The notes below the pieces were generated by a model that saw only the letters and a list, made by a program, of their open reading frames with translations, had not been told where the DNA came from and searched no databases. A program made the translations under genes and the position numbers. This document shows, one piece after another, positions 27,748 to 36,060 of a stretch of 64,000 bases of DNA (its first letter is position 1; every line of letters starts with the position of its first letter). Source of the DNA: Acinetobacter sp. ANC 4178 (GTDB lineage: Bacteria > Pseudomonadota > Gammaproteobacteria > Pseudomonadales > Moraxellaceae). Location: contig NZ_SJOD01000005.1 of NCBI RefSeq assembly GCF_004331175.1, positions 281,243-345,242 on the forward strand, read 5' to 3'.

Positions 27748-28533
27748 TTATTGCGCGGTGTATCCACCATCCATAACTACAGCCTGCCCTGTAATGCCAG
27801 CGCCTTTGTCACTGGCTAAGAAAATTGCATAATTGGCAATTTCTTCGACACTGAGCAAACGCTTTTGTGGCACCATCGCCAAAATCACATCTTCAAGTGC
27901 AGAGTCCAAACTCACATTGCGTGTTTTAGCCAAATCCGCAATTTGCCCACGAACCAATGGCGTATCCACATAGCCTGGGCAAAGTGCATTTACGGTAATA
28001 CCATCACGTGCGCACTCTAAAGCAGCAACTTTCGTCAGGCCAATCACACCATGCTTGGCACTGTTATAGCCTGCTTTACCCGCAAATCCAATTAAGCCAT
28101 TAATCGATGCCATATTAATAATACGACCTGATTTCTGTGCCTTCATAATTGGAAAGGCATGTTTAATTCCAATAAAAGAACCCGTCAACATGACTTGAAT
28201 CAGTTTTTGATAGACTGCCGTTGGGAATTCTTCAATGGGTGCAACATGTTGAAAGCCTGCATTATTAATTAAAATATCCAAGGTACCAAAAGTAGTTTGA
28301 GCTAACTCAATCGCTGCCTGATACTGGGCTTCATCAGTTACATCACAAGGTGCTGAAAGTGCCTGAAAACCTTGTGCTTTTAATGCCTCAGCCGTTTCCT
28401 GACATTTTTCAGCATTCATATCAGAAATTACGACTTTTGCGCCTTCTTGTGCAAACTTCTTGGCAATTTCCAAGCCAATGCCGCTGGCCGAACCTGTAAT
28501 AAATGCAACTTTATTTTCTAACTGCAAGCTCAT
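27748..28533 (-). CDS. bdhA: D-3-hydroxybutyrate dehydrogenase
   Basis: NAD-dependent short-chain dehydrogenase that oxidises D-3-hydroxybutyrate to acetoacetate, cytoplasmic, 261 residues. Cofactor motif TGSASGIG (13-20), NNAG (90-93), catalytic S143, Y156 and K160 (YNSAK). The segment GFQHVAPIEEFP and the later CPGYVDTPLV are characteristic of 3-hydroxybutyrate dehydrogenases. It lies 58 bases after the permease gene on the same strand, so permease and enzyme form one unit facing away from the LysR regulator. Confidence 0.92.
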   Translation of the reverse strand: MSLQLENKVAFITGSASGIGLEIAKKFAQEGAKVVISDMNAEKCQETAEALKAQGFQALSAPCDVTDEAQYQAAIELAQTTFGTLDILINNAGFQHVAPIEEFPTAVYQKLIQVMLTGSFIGIKHAFPIMKAQKSGRIINMASINGLIGFAGKAGYNSAKHGVIGLTKVAALECARDGITVNALCPGYVDTPLVRGQIADLAKTRNVSLDSALEDVILAMVPQKRLLSVEEIANYAIFLASDKGAGITGQAVVMDGGYTAQ

Positions 28534-28591
28534 GACTTACTCCTTTTACATCTAGCCTGCGACTTGCACAGGCCTAGTCCTCAACGTAATT

Positions 28592-30022
28592 TTAGACGAT
28601 ACCGAAAATTGTAAATGCAGCAATCACCACAAATACCGCTGTGGTTTTAATAATGGTGACAGCAAAAATATCTTTATACGCTTGCTTATGGGTTAAACCT
28701 GTAACCGCAAGTAAGGTAATCACAGCACCATTATGCGGTAAGGTATCCATCCCTCCCGATGCCATAGACACTACACGGTGCATGACTTCAGGCGGAATAC
28801 CTGCCGCGAGAATTGCTGCATTGTATTGTTCCGCCATCGCACTCAGGGCAATACTCATACCTCCAGAAGCCGAACCAGTAATCCCCGCCAATACCGTTGT
28901 CGTCACTGCACCATTCACCAATGGATTGGTAAAAGTTGAACTTAAACCGTGACTAATTAAGGCAAAACCAGGTAATGCCGCGATAATGGCACCAAAACCA
29001 TATTCCGAAGCCGTATTCATCACCGCGAGTAACGCACCACTAATACTGGTATTCACACCTTCTTTGAACTGTACAATCACACGTTGATAGTCATATAAAA
29101 ATGCACTGATAATGCCGACAATCAATGCCAAACCCACCGCCCAAATCGCACCCGTTTTTGCTACATCCACAGTGTAATTGGCTAAACCAATCGCATTAAA
29201 ATCGAAACCGTTTGGATACCATTTTGGAATTGCAGTAGATAAAAACTTGTTCATCACCGCAACTAAAATAAGCGGTACAAAAGCCAGTGCCTGACGCACT
29301 TTAGTCCCATTTTGGCTATCTAAAAGATTGACTGATGCGGTTGACTCTGCCGCTGTTTGTACTTGTTCATTCGCGAAACCCGCATAGCCTTCACCCGCTT
29401 GTTCCGCTGCACGACAACGCCATTGTAGATAAAGCAAACCCATACACAGTACGAAAATTGCACCAATAATCCCTAGAAAAGGTGCTGCATAAATATTGGT
29501 ACCAAAGAAGGTCGTAGGAATCACGTTTTGAATTTGTGGCGTACCTGGCAAGGCATCCATGGTAAAGGTAAACGCACCAAGTGCAATTGTGCCTGGAATT
29601 AAACGTTTTGGAATGTTCGCTTCTTGGAACAGTTGGTTGGCAAACGGATAAACTGCAAACACCACCACAAATAGGCTCACACCGCTATAAGTCAAAATAG
29701 CACCTAACAATACAACCGTTAAAATTGCACGCTTAGCCCCAATCAAACTGACAATGGTTTTCGCAATCGAGGAGGCAATCCCCGACATTTCTACCACTTT
29801 TCCAAAAATTGCACCCAGTAAGAAGACCAAGAAATAGTCTTTAATGAAGTTCACCATCTTCGGCATAAATACGCCTGAATAAAATGGTAAAACATGATTA
29901 GGTGCAATCAAAAATACCGCAAGCAAGGCACAGAGGGGTGCCATGAGAATGACCGAAAATCCTTTGTAGGCTGTGTACATTAACAAGCCTAAAGACAGCA
30001 GGATGACAAAGAAATCCCACAT
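28592..30022 (-). CDS. GntP-family permease, probable 3-hydroxybutyrate transporter
   Basis: Inner-membrane proton symporter of the GntP family, 476 residues with about 12-14 hydrophobic segments. The ATG at 30022 has GGGAG just upstream; longer frames are rejected. Family blocks include GAIFGKVVEMSGIASSIA, a DALPGTPQIQNVIPT motif and ASGGMSIALSAMAEQYN, followed by MASGGMDTLPHNGAVITL. Its place directly upstream of the dehydrogenase gene argues for 3-hydroxybutyrate rather than gluconate as substrate; that is inference from context. Confidence 0.88.
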   Translation of the reverse strand: MWDFFVILLSLGLLMYTAYKGFSVILMAPLCALLAVFLIAPNHVLPFYSGVFMPKMVNFIKDYFLVFLLGAIFGKVVEMSGIASSIAKTIVSLIGAKRAILTVVLLGAILTYSGVSLFVVVFAVYPFANQLFQEANIPKRLIPGTIALGAFTFTMDALPGTPQIQNVIPTTFFGTNIYAAPFLGIIGAIFVLCMGLLYLQWRCRAAEQAGEGYAGFANEQVQTAAESTASVNLLDSQNGTKVRQALAFVPLILVAVMNKFLSTAIPKWYPNGFDFNAIGLANYTVDVAKTGAIWAVGLALIVGIISAFLYDYQRVIVQFKEGVNTSISGALLAVMNTASEYGFGAIIAALPGFALISHGLSSTFTNPLVNGAVTTTVLAGITGSASGGMSIALSAMAEQYNAAILAAGIPPEVMHRVVSMASGGMDTLPHNGAVITLLAVTGLTHKQAYKDIFAVTIIKTTAVFVVIAAFTIFGIV

Positions 30023-30076
30023 ATTCTTTTCTCCCTGATAAAGAATATATAAGGGTGCACACATTGCAATAGACAA

Positions 30077-30524
30077 CGTGATAGACCTTTATTTTTTGAC
30101 CGAAAAATATGCTCAATTTTATTAAGAGTTATCCTAAACCCTACATAAAAATAACAAGCAAAACCACTTTTAATATCAATTTTAATATTTAAAAAATAAC
30201 ACCAAAAATCCAAAAGACAACATTTAAATATTATAAATAATATAATTATTTTTATAATATAAATATTATCAATTACTTACATATAAAAATAAAACAAAAT
30301 ACAATATATTTAAAAATATGATTAATTATTTTAAAAAACTCATCAATCAATTTATTATAATTAAAGTTTAAAGGTTAATAATATTTAAAATTATTATAAT
30401 AAAATAAATTTTAAATAAATCTAATCATTTGTAACTTCATTGTTTTTTTGCATTTCATGTGAAAAAAGCTCAAAATCAATCCAGACCTCATATTTCGCTT
30501 AGCCCTCGCGGTACACACCTACTT
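30077..30524. promoter_or_regulatory. Very AT-rich divergent control region
   Basis: About 370 bases between the permease and LysR genes, almost free of G and C from about 30160 to 30430. Includes AT-only inverted repeats such as AAATATTATA...TAATATAAAT (around 30224-30270). It should hold both promoters and the LysR sites; no single -35/-10 can be picked out of so much A/T. Confidence 0.5.
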
Positions 30525-31418
30525 ATGACTTTAAAACAACTAAAAGCCTTCTTGGCTCTCGCTCGCAGTTTGAACTATGCTAATGCATCGAATGAACTTC
30601 ACCTCAGCCAATCTGCTTTAAGCCTCACCATCAAAACCCTAGAAGAAGAACTGGGTGGAAAATTATTTAAGCGAAACACCCGTCGAGTAGAATTGACCTT
30701 TGAGGGAAAATCCCTAATTCCTTATGCCAAAAAACTATTGGCCAATTGGGAAGATATGGAAAAAGATGTGAAACAACGTTTTAAATTACAACGTGGGACA
30801 CTCAATATTGCCTCTATGCCTTTTGTCACACATGCCATCATGCCAAACGTGATTCAACATTTTTTAAACTTACATCCCAATATTAATTTTTCCATTCATG
30901 ACATTACCAATGAAAAAATTATTGAAAATGTACTCGATGGTATTTTTGAACTGGGTATCTGTTTTGAGCCACAACAGATGGATATACTTGAATTTTTACC
31001 GCTATTTAATGAAGATTTTCTGGCGTTATTACCCAAAGCACATCCTTTGGCACATGCAGATTCCATTACATGGAAAGAACTCTGTGCCAATCCTTTCGTC
31101 ACCTTGCAACAGCCCTCGATTGTGCGCTATCTGATTGAAGAGAATTGCAAAAATAATAATATTCAATTGGACTTAAAAGTAGAGTGTCATCAAATTAGTT
31201 CATTATCGAGTTTTGTTGCGCTCGGCATTGGGGTCAGTGTAATTCCACGCCATTTTCAACAATTTATTGATACTGAAAAAAATGTGCTGATTGAATTGCA
31301 AGATCAGGATCTCATTAAACCAGTTGGAATTATTTATAAAAAGAATTTTGAGATTTCTAACATCACAGCACAATTCATCGAAACCTTAAAACAATACAAT
31401 TATAAAAATCACATATAA
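30525..31418 (+). CDS. LysR-type transcriptional regulator of the ketone-body locus
   Basis: DNA-binding regulator, 297 residues from the ATG at 30525 (MTLKQLKAFLALARSLNYANASNEL), the usual distance of a LysR start from its helix-turn-helix; an earlier GTG would add 22 residues and neither start has a good ribosome site. HTH residues about 15-40 (HLSQSALSLTIKTLEEELG), then the linker helix and a two-lobed effector domain. It is divergent from permease-dehydrogenase and 208 bases upstream of scoAB on the same strand, which places it as local regulator. Confidence 0.88.
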   Translation: MTLKQLKAFLALARSLNYANASNELHLSQSALSLTIKTLEEELGGKLFKRNTRRVELTFEGKSLIPYAKKLLANWEDMEKDVKQRFKLQRGTLNIASMPFVTHAIMPNVIQHFLNLHPNINFSIHDITNEKIIENVLDGIFELGICFEPQQMDILEFLPLFNEDFLALLPKAHPLAHADSITWKELCANPFVTLQQPSIVRYLIEENCKNNNIQLDLKVECHQISSLSSFVALGIGVSVIPRHFQQFIDTEKNVLIELQDQDLIKPVGIIYKKNFEISNITAQFIETLKQYNYKNHI

Positions 31419-31626
31419 ATCAATAAAATAAATCAAATTAATTTTTTCTCCTCACCGCCTTATTTAATTTGAGTACAGGATTCAGCTTTTTTATGCTGAA
31501 TTTTGTCTATTTTTCGCCCTATTATTGAGTTTTTCTGATTAACTGTTTGAAAATTTCAACTTCATTCTACGCATGAGCAATGCTAATAATGAGTGCATAC
31601 AAACTAAGGGATTTAGAGAAGTTGAT

Positions 31627-32328
31627 ATGAATAAGCTCTATTCAAATGCAACACTTGCTTTGCAAGATGTCGTGCAAAATGGACAAACGATTGCTGTAGG
31701 TGGTTTTGGTTTATGTGGTATTCCAGAAGCCCTGATTGAAGCGCTCAAACAAACTGGGGTTAACGAACTTACTTGTATTTCCAACAATGCAGGTGTCGAT
31801 GATTTCGGTTTAGGCAAACTCTTACAAACCAAACAAATTAAAAAAATGATTTCATCTTACGTCGGTGAAAATAAAGAATTTGAACGTCAATATTTGAATG
31901 GCGAACTCGAAGTTGAACTTACCCCTCAGGGTACGCTTGCTGAAAAATTACGTGCAGGTGGCGCAGGTATTCCTGCTTTCTTTACCCAAACAGGTGTCGG
32001 TACACTCATTGCCGAAGGTAAAGAACATCGCGAGTTTGATGGCAAACCTTATATTCTCGAAAACTCATTAACAGCAGATGTTGCCTTAGTCAAAGCCTAC
32101 AAAGCAGATAAAGCAGGTAATTTGATCTTCCGTAAAACTGCGCGTAACTTTAATCCAGAATGCGCAATGGCAGGTAAATTTACCGTAGTTGAAGTCGAGC
32201 ATGTGGTTGAAATTGGTGAGCTCGATCCCGATGACATCCATTTACCCGGCATCTATGTCAACCGCATTATTTTAAATGCCACCCCAAAAAAACGCATCGA
32301 ACAACTTACCGTTAAGCAGGAGGCTTAA
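31627..32328 (+). CDS. scoA: 3-oxoacid CoA-transferase subunit A
   Basis: Alpha subunit of succinyl-CoA:acetoacetate CoA-transferase, which activates acetoacetate; cytoplasmic. The ATG at 31627 ([14 protein letters not shown]) is chosen with AGAG upstream. It has 233 residues. The signature [17 protein letters not shown] (CoA-transferase I) and [13 protein letters not shown] are typical. Subunit B starts two bases after the stop, so the subunits are made in step. Part of the 3-hydroxybutyrate catabolic unit. Confidence 0.94.
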   Translation: MNKLYSNATLALQDVVQNGQTIAVGGFGLCGIPEALIEALKQTGVNELTCISNNAGVDDFGLGKLLQTKQIKKMISSYVGENKEFERQYLNGELEVELTPQGTLAEKLRAGGAGIPAFFTQTGVGTLIAEGKEHREFDGKPYILENSLTADVALVKAYKADKAGNLIFRKTARNFNPECAMAGKFTVVEVEHVVEIGELDPDDIHLPGIYVNRIILNATPKKRIEQLTVKQEA

Positions 32329-32330
32329 TC

Positions 32331-32987
32331 ATGGCTTGGACACGCAATGAAATGGCTGCACGTGCTGCGCTAGAACTCGAAGATGGATTTTATGTGAATC
32401 TAGGTATTGGTTTACCCACACTAGTCGCAAACTATATTCCAGAAAATATCAATGTATGGTTACAGTCTGAAAATGGTTTATTGGGGATTGGTGAATTCCC
32501 CACTCACGAAACGGTTGATGCCGACCTGATTAATGCAGGTAAACAAACTGTCACTGCACGTAAAGGCGCAGCATTTTTCTCAAGCTCTGAATCTTTTGCC
32601 ATGATCCGTGGTGGTCATGTCAACATCGCCATTTTAGGTGCCATGGAAGTTTCGGAACAAGGCGATCTTGCCAACTGGATGATTCCAGGTAAAAAAGTCA
32701 AAGGCATGGGCGGTGCAATGGACTTGGTTGCAGGCGTACAAAAAGTCGTTGTACTAATGGAACACTGTGCCAAAGATGGCAGCCCTAAGATAGTGGGACA
32801 ATGTAGCCTACCACTGACGGGTCAAGGTGTAGTCAATCGTATCATCAGTGATTTGGGCGTGCTGGATATTACCCCTCAAGGTGTGAAACTGATTGAGCTA
32901 GCAAAAGATGTCAGCTTAGAACAAATTCAAGCGGTCACAGGCGTACAATTGATTGTCGATGATATTCAAGAAACTGTAAGCGCATAA
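32331..32987 (+). CDS. scoB: 3-oxoacid CoA-transferase subunit B
   Basis: Beta subunit, 218 residues, carries the catalytic glutamate E47 in [11 protein letters not shown] that forms the CoA thioester. [13 protein letters not shown] and the later [12 protein letters not shown] are family marks. AGGAGG lies before the ATG within the end of scoA. A hairpin terminator follows, before the thiolase gene. Confidence 0.95.
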   Translation: MAWTRNEMAARAALELEDGFYVNLGIGLPTLVANYIPENINVWLQSENGLLGIGEFPTHETVDADLINAGKQTVTARKGAAFFSSSESFAMIRGGHVNIAILGAMEVSEQGDLANWMIPGKKVKGMGGAMDLVAGVQKVVVLMEHCAKDGSPKIVGQCSLPLTGQGVVNRIISDLGVLDITPQGVKLIELAKDVSLEQIQAVTGVQLIVDDIQETVSA

Positions 32988-32997
32988 ATCAGATTTA

Positions 32998-33026
32998 TTC
33001 AAGCAGCTTCGGCTGCTTGAATTTTT
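32998..33026 (+). terminator. Terminator between scoB and the thiolase gene
   Basis: Stem TTCAAGCAGC/GCTGCTTGAA with a TTCG tetraloop and five T. Its place inside the locus suggests reduced or independent thiolase expression. Confidence 0.85.
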
Positions 33027-33071
33027 AAATAAAAACGAATGGAACATAGAAATTCATACACGGAGATAAAC

Positions 33072-34253
33072 ATGAATAAAGACATCGTCATTGTTGCTGG
33101 TAGTCGTACTGCAATGGGAAGTTTCCAAGGCGCATTATCGAGTCTTTCAGCTCCAGAACTTGGCGCAGCCGTTATTCAAGAGACTTTAAACCGCGCAAAC
33201 GTAGCCGCTCAAGATATTGATGAAGTGATTATGGGCTGCGTTCTGCCTGCAGGCTTAAAACAAGCTCCAGCTCGTCAAGCCATGCGTCTTGCTGGCGTAC
33301 CCGACCATGTTGGTGCAACCACCATTAATAAAATTTGTGGTTCTGGCATGAAAGCTGTCATGCAAGCGGCTGATGCTATTTGCGCAGGTAATGCAGAAAT
33401 TGTCATGGCGGGGGGTATGGAATCCATGAGTAATGCACCTTACTTACTACCGAAAGCACGTTCAGGTTACCGAATGGGACATGGTGAAATTAAAGACCAC
33501 ATGTTCCAAGAAGGTCTAGAAGATGCAGAAACTGGACTTTCAATGGGGGTTCTGGCACAAAAAATGGCCAATAAAAAAGGCTACACTCGTGAACAACAAG
33601 ATGCGTTTGCAATTCGCTCTTTAACCCGTGCACAAGCGGCCATTCAAAATGGTTTTTTACAAGCAGAAATTGCACCCGTGACTGTATCGAGCCGCAAAGG
33701 CGAAGTGGTTGTGGCACAGGACGAAAATCCGCTTAATGCCAATATTGATAAAATTCCGAACCTACGTCCTGCCTTTGCCAAAGATGGCACCATCACCGCA
33801 GCCAACTCAAGTTCCATTTCAGATGGTGCATCTGCCATGTTAGTGATGTCTGCTGAACAAGCGGCGACACGTGGTCTAACCCCACTGGCACATATTCGTG
33901 CTACAGCAACCAACTCACAGCACCCTTCAGAATTTACCATTGCACCTGTGGCTGCAATTGAAAAAGTCCTGAAAAAAGCGGGTTGGTCTGTAGAAGATGT
34001 GGATTTATGGGAAATTAATGAAGCGTTTGCTATGGTGACTATGGCAGCGATTGATGCTTTCAATCTTGACCCTGAAAAAGTTAACGTAAACGGAGGGGCA
34101 TGCGCATTGGGTCATCCCTTGGGTTCTTCAGGCTCCCGCATTATTTTAACGTTAATCTATGCATTAAAACGTTTAGGTAAAACCAAAGGTGTAGCTGCAC
34201 TCTGTATTGGTGGTGGTGAGGCAACCGCAATTGCCGTAGAACTTGTCGCTTAA
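33072..34253 (+). CDS. atoB: Acetyl-CoA acetyltransferase (biosynthetic-type thiolase)
   Basis: Cleaves acetoacetyl-CoA into two acetyl-CoA, the last step of 3-hydroxybutyrate use; cytoplasmic, 393 residues. The ATG at 33072 has GGAG upstream; an earlier start is weaker. Nucleophile C89 in NKICGSGMKA, NEAFA, the histidine in GGACALGHPLGSSG and the second catalytic cysteine in ALCIGGGEA are intact. It follows scoAB after a terminator hairpin, and is closed by another. Confidence 0.95.
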   Translation: MNKDIVIVAGSRTAMGSFQGALSSLSAPELGAAVIQETLNRANVAAQDIDEVIMGCVLPAGLKQAPARQAMRLAGVPDHVGATTINKICGSGMKAVMQAADAICAGNAEIVMAGGMESMSNAPYLLPKARSGYRMGHGEIKDHMFQEGLEDAETGLSMGVLAQKMANKKGYTREQQDAFAIRSLTRAQAAIQNGFLQAEIAPVTVSSRKGEVVVAQDENPLNANIDKIPNLRPAFAKDGTITAANSSSISDGASAMLVMSAEQAATRGLTPLAHIRATATNSQHPSEFTIAPVAAIEKVLKKAGWSVEDVDLWEINEAFAMVTMAAIDAFNLDPEKVNVNGGACALGHPLGSSGSRIILTLIYALKRLGKTKGVAALCIGGGEATAIAVELVA

Positions 34254-34285
34254 CTGTCAAGTTTTGAAAAAATCATACAGATCAA

Positions 34286-34317
34286 AGTGATAAAAGGTTA
34301 AACTTTTATCACTTTTT
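34286..34317 (+). terminator. Intrinsic terminator of the thiolase gene
   Basis: Perfect 11-bp stem AGTGATAAAAG/CTTTTATCACT and TTTT. Confidence 0.85.
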
Positions 34318-34337
34318 AATGAAGAAGAGCGATACCG

Positions 34338-34727
34338 ATGTCTCAGCAAGATTATGAAAATGGATTAAAAGTACGCACCGAAGTAATGGGCGCAAGTTTT
34401 GTCAAACGAGCCCAAGACAATACCGTCCCTTTTACCCAGCCGTTACAAGATTGGATTAATGAACATGCTTGGGGCTCAACTTGGCAGCGTGAAGGTGTTT
34501 TACCGCGTAAATATCGCTCGCTGATTACGCTTGCCTTTTTAACCGCACTCAAAAGCCCGACAGAACTAAAAGGACATGTTCGTGGTGCACTCAACAATGG
34601 TGCAACAGTTGAAGAAATTCAGGAAGTGTTACTACACAGCTTGCCTTATTGTGGTGCTCCTGCTACGCAAGAAGCCTTCCGTGCAGCTTTAGAAGTGATT
34701 ACCGAATACCAAAATAACAACGCATAA
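34338..34727 (+). CDS. Carboxymuconolactone decarboxylase family protein (PcaC-like)
   Basis: Small helical protein, 129 residues, of the CMD/AhpD superfamily. Length and motifs (LPRKYRSLITLAFLTAL, ELKGHVRGALNNGATVEEIQEVLLH, YCGAPATQEAFRAA) match PcaC, which decarboxylates 4-carboxymuconolactone in the protocatechuate pathway. No CxxC as in AhpD, so not a peroxidase partner. No other pca gene is in the window, so its role at the end of the ketone-body locus is unclear; it may be a paralogue. Confidence 0.8.
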   Translation: MSQQDYENGLKVRTEVMGASFVKRAQDNTVPFTQPLQDWINEHAWGSTWQREGVLPRKYRSLITLAFLTALKSPTELKGHVRGALNNGATVEEIQEVLLHSLPYCGAPATQEAFRAALEVITEYQNNNA

Positions 34728-34738
34728 TTTATAAACCA

Positions 34739-34765
34739 TTTAGAGCCATCTCTTCTGGCTCTAAA
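34739..34765. terminator. Hairpin after the PcaC-like gene
   Basis: Stem TTTAGAGCCA/TGGCTCTAAA with a 7-base loop, between convergent genes; weak T-run. Confidence 0.5.
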
Positions 34766-34783
34766 TGCTGAATTTAAAGCATG

Positions 34784-34909
34784 TTATAAATTTTGCACAA
34801 CAATATAACCAAGCATGAAAAATAATTGTAAACCAATGACGATGGAAAACCATTTCCAGCCCTTTTGTTGAAGCACGATCTTATTCGGATATGTTGCTGT
34901 TTTTATCAT
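34784..34909 (-). CDS. Small single-span membrane protein, 41 residues
   Basis: Minus-strand frame with GGAG seven bases before the ATG. The product has a basic, polar N-terminus (about 20 residues, ending QQKGWKW) and one hydrophobic helix (about residues 21-38, FSIVIGLQLFFMLGYIVV). Positive-inside rule predicts the N-terminus in the cytoplasm. No family recognised. Coding nature rests on the ribosome site and the clean topology. Confidence 0.5.
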   Translation of the reverse strand: MIKTATYPNKIVLQQKGWKWFSIVIGLQLFFMLGYIVVQNL

Positions 34910-35098
34910 TTGCTATCTCCAACACTATTATCGTTTTAATAAACTGCATATTTCGATTATTTATTAAGCAAATTTTACACCAACTTTTTAGAGCTTCACA
35001 CAATTAAGATTTTTCGAACCTTATCCTGATGATTTTAAAGTCGTACAACTGCGTCTACAGCAGTGTAAAATATAAACAAGAAAAAAAATGGGATAACA

Positions 35099-35977
35099 AT
35101 GAAACGTATAGCACCCCTAATCACTTTCTGCCTGCTCGTATTCTTTAATACACAGACTAGCTATGCTAACTTTTTTCAAAATCTTGAAATTTTTCGGCCA
35201 AAAAATACAATACGTAATATTGCTTATGGGCCAGATACCTTACAAAAACTAGATGTCTATCTGCCGAAATCCAACCATTCAAACCTAAAAAATCAAAAAC
35301 TTGCACCTATTTTAATGATTGTACATGGTGGAGCATGGCGTATTGGAGATAAGTCTCATCAAGGTTTGATTCGACCTAAAGCAGCCTATTGGAATCAGCG
35401 AGGTTGGGTGGTCATTTCAGTGAATTATCGCCTCGTCCCTAAAGTTACGGTGCAACAGCAAACTCAAGATATTGCTGATGCCCTCAGCTATGTACAAAAA
35501 AATGCCTCACATTGGCAGGCTGATAATCACAAAATCGTGATTATGGGGCATTCCGCAGGTGCACATCTGGTGACCCTACTTTCGACACATCCAGATTGGA
35601 TCAGCAACTTCCCTCAACCTTGGAAAGCAACGATTGCCTTAGATAGTGCGGTCTATGATTTAGAAACACTAATGTCTAGACCACATGCTCAATTTTATGA
35701 TCGTGTTTTTGGAGCTTCTAAAGAGAACTGGCGTTTAGTTTCCCCTAAAGTTCAATTAAAACATTCACTACCAGCTTTTTTGGCAGTCTGCTCTACCATT
35801 CGTCCTGATCAGCCTTGTATACAGGCACATTCATTTATTGAACAAGCCAAAGCTTTAGGCACAACCACAGCCTATTTGCCTCTGCCCTTGTCGCATGCCG
35901 AAATTAATCGAAACTTGGGACAGAATAACGACTATACCCGTCAAGTTAATCAATTTATGCAGCAGCATTTAAAGTAA
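35099..35977 (+). CDS. Exported alpha/beta-hydrolase (carboxylesterase, HSL-like)
   Basis: Serine esterase of 292 residues with a signal peptide ending near SYA-NF, so periplasmic or secreted. The oxyanion motif HGGAWRIGDKS follows the first strand, the nucleophile serine is in GHSAGAHL, and the acid and base are expected in the C-terminal part (the histidine in LPLSHAEINR). GGGATAA precedes the ATG. It is monocistronic, convergent with purL. Substrate unknown. Confidence 0.82.
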   Translation: MKRIAPLITFCLLVFFNTQTSYANFFQNLEIFRPKNTIRNIAYGPDTLQKLDVYLPKSNHSNLKNQKLAPILMIVHGGAWRIGDKSHQGLIRPKAAYWNQRGWVVISVNYRLVPKVTVQQQTQDIADALSYVQKNASHWQADNHKIVIMGHSAGAHLVTLLSTHPDWISNFPQPWKATIALDSAVYDLETLMSRPHAQFYDRVFGASKENWRLVSPKVQLKHSLPAFLAVCSTIRPDQPCIQAHSFIEQAKALGTTTAYLPLPLSHAEINRNLGQNNDYTRQVNQFMQQHLK

Positions 35978-36020
35978 GTTAAATGAAACCACCTGAATAT
36001 CAGGTTTCCTTTGTCCACAT

Positions 36021-36047
36021 AAAAAAGCCACCCGAAGGTGGCTTTTC
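36021..36047. terminator. Bidirectional terminator between esterase gene and purL
   Basis: Stem AAAAGCCACC/GGTGGCTTTT with a CGAA loop. Confidence 0.88.
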
Positions 36048-36060
36048 AATTTATTTTGGA

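Noticed and set aside
30459..30524. Earlier GTG start of the LysR gene
   Set aside because: It would add 22 residues before the conserved LysR N-terminus; neither start has a good ribosome site, so family position decides.
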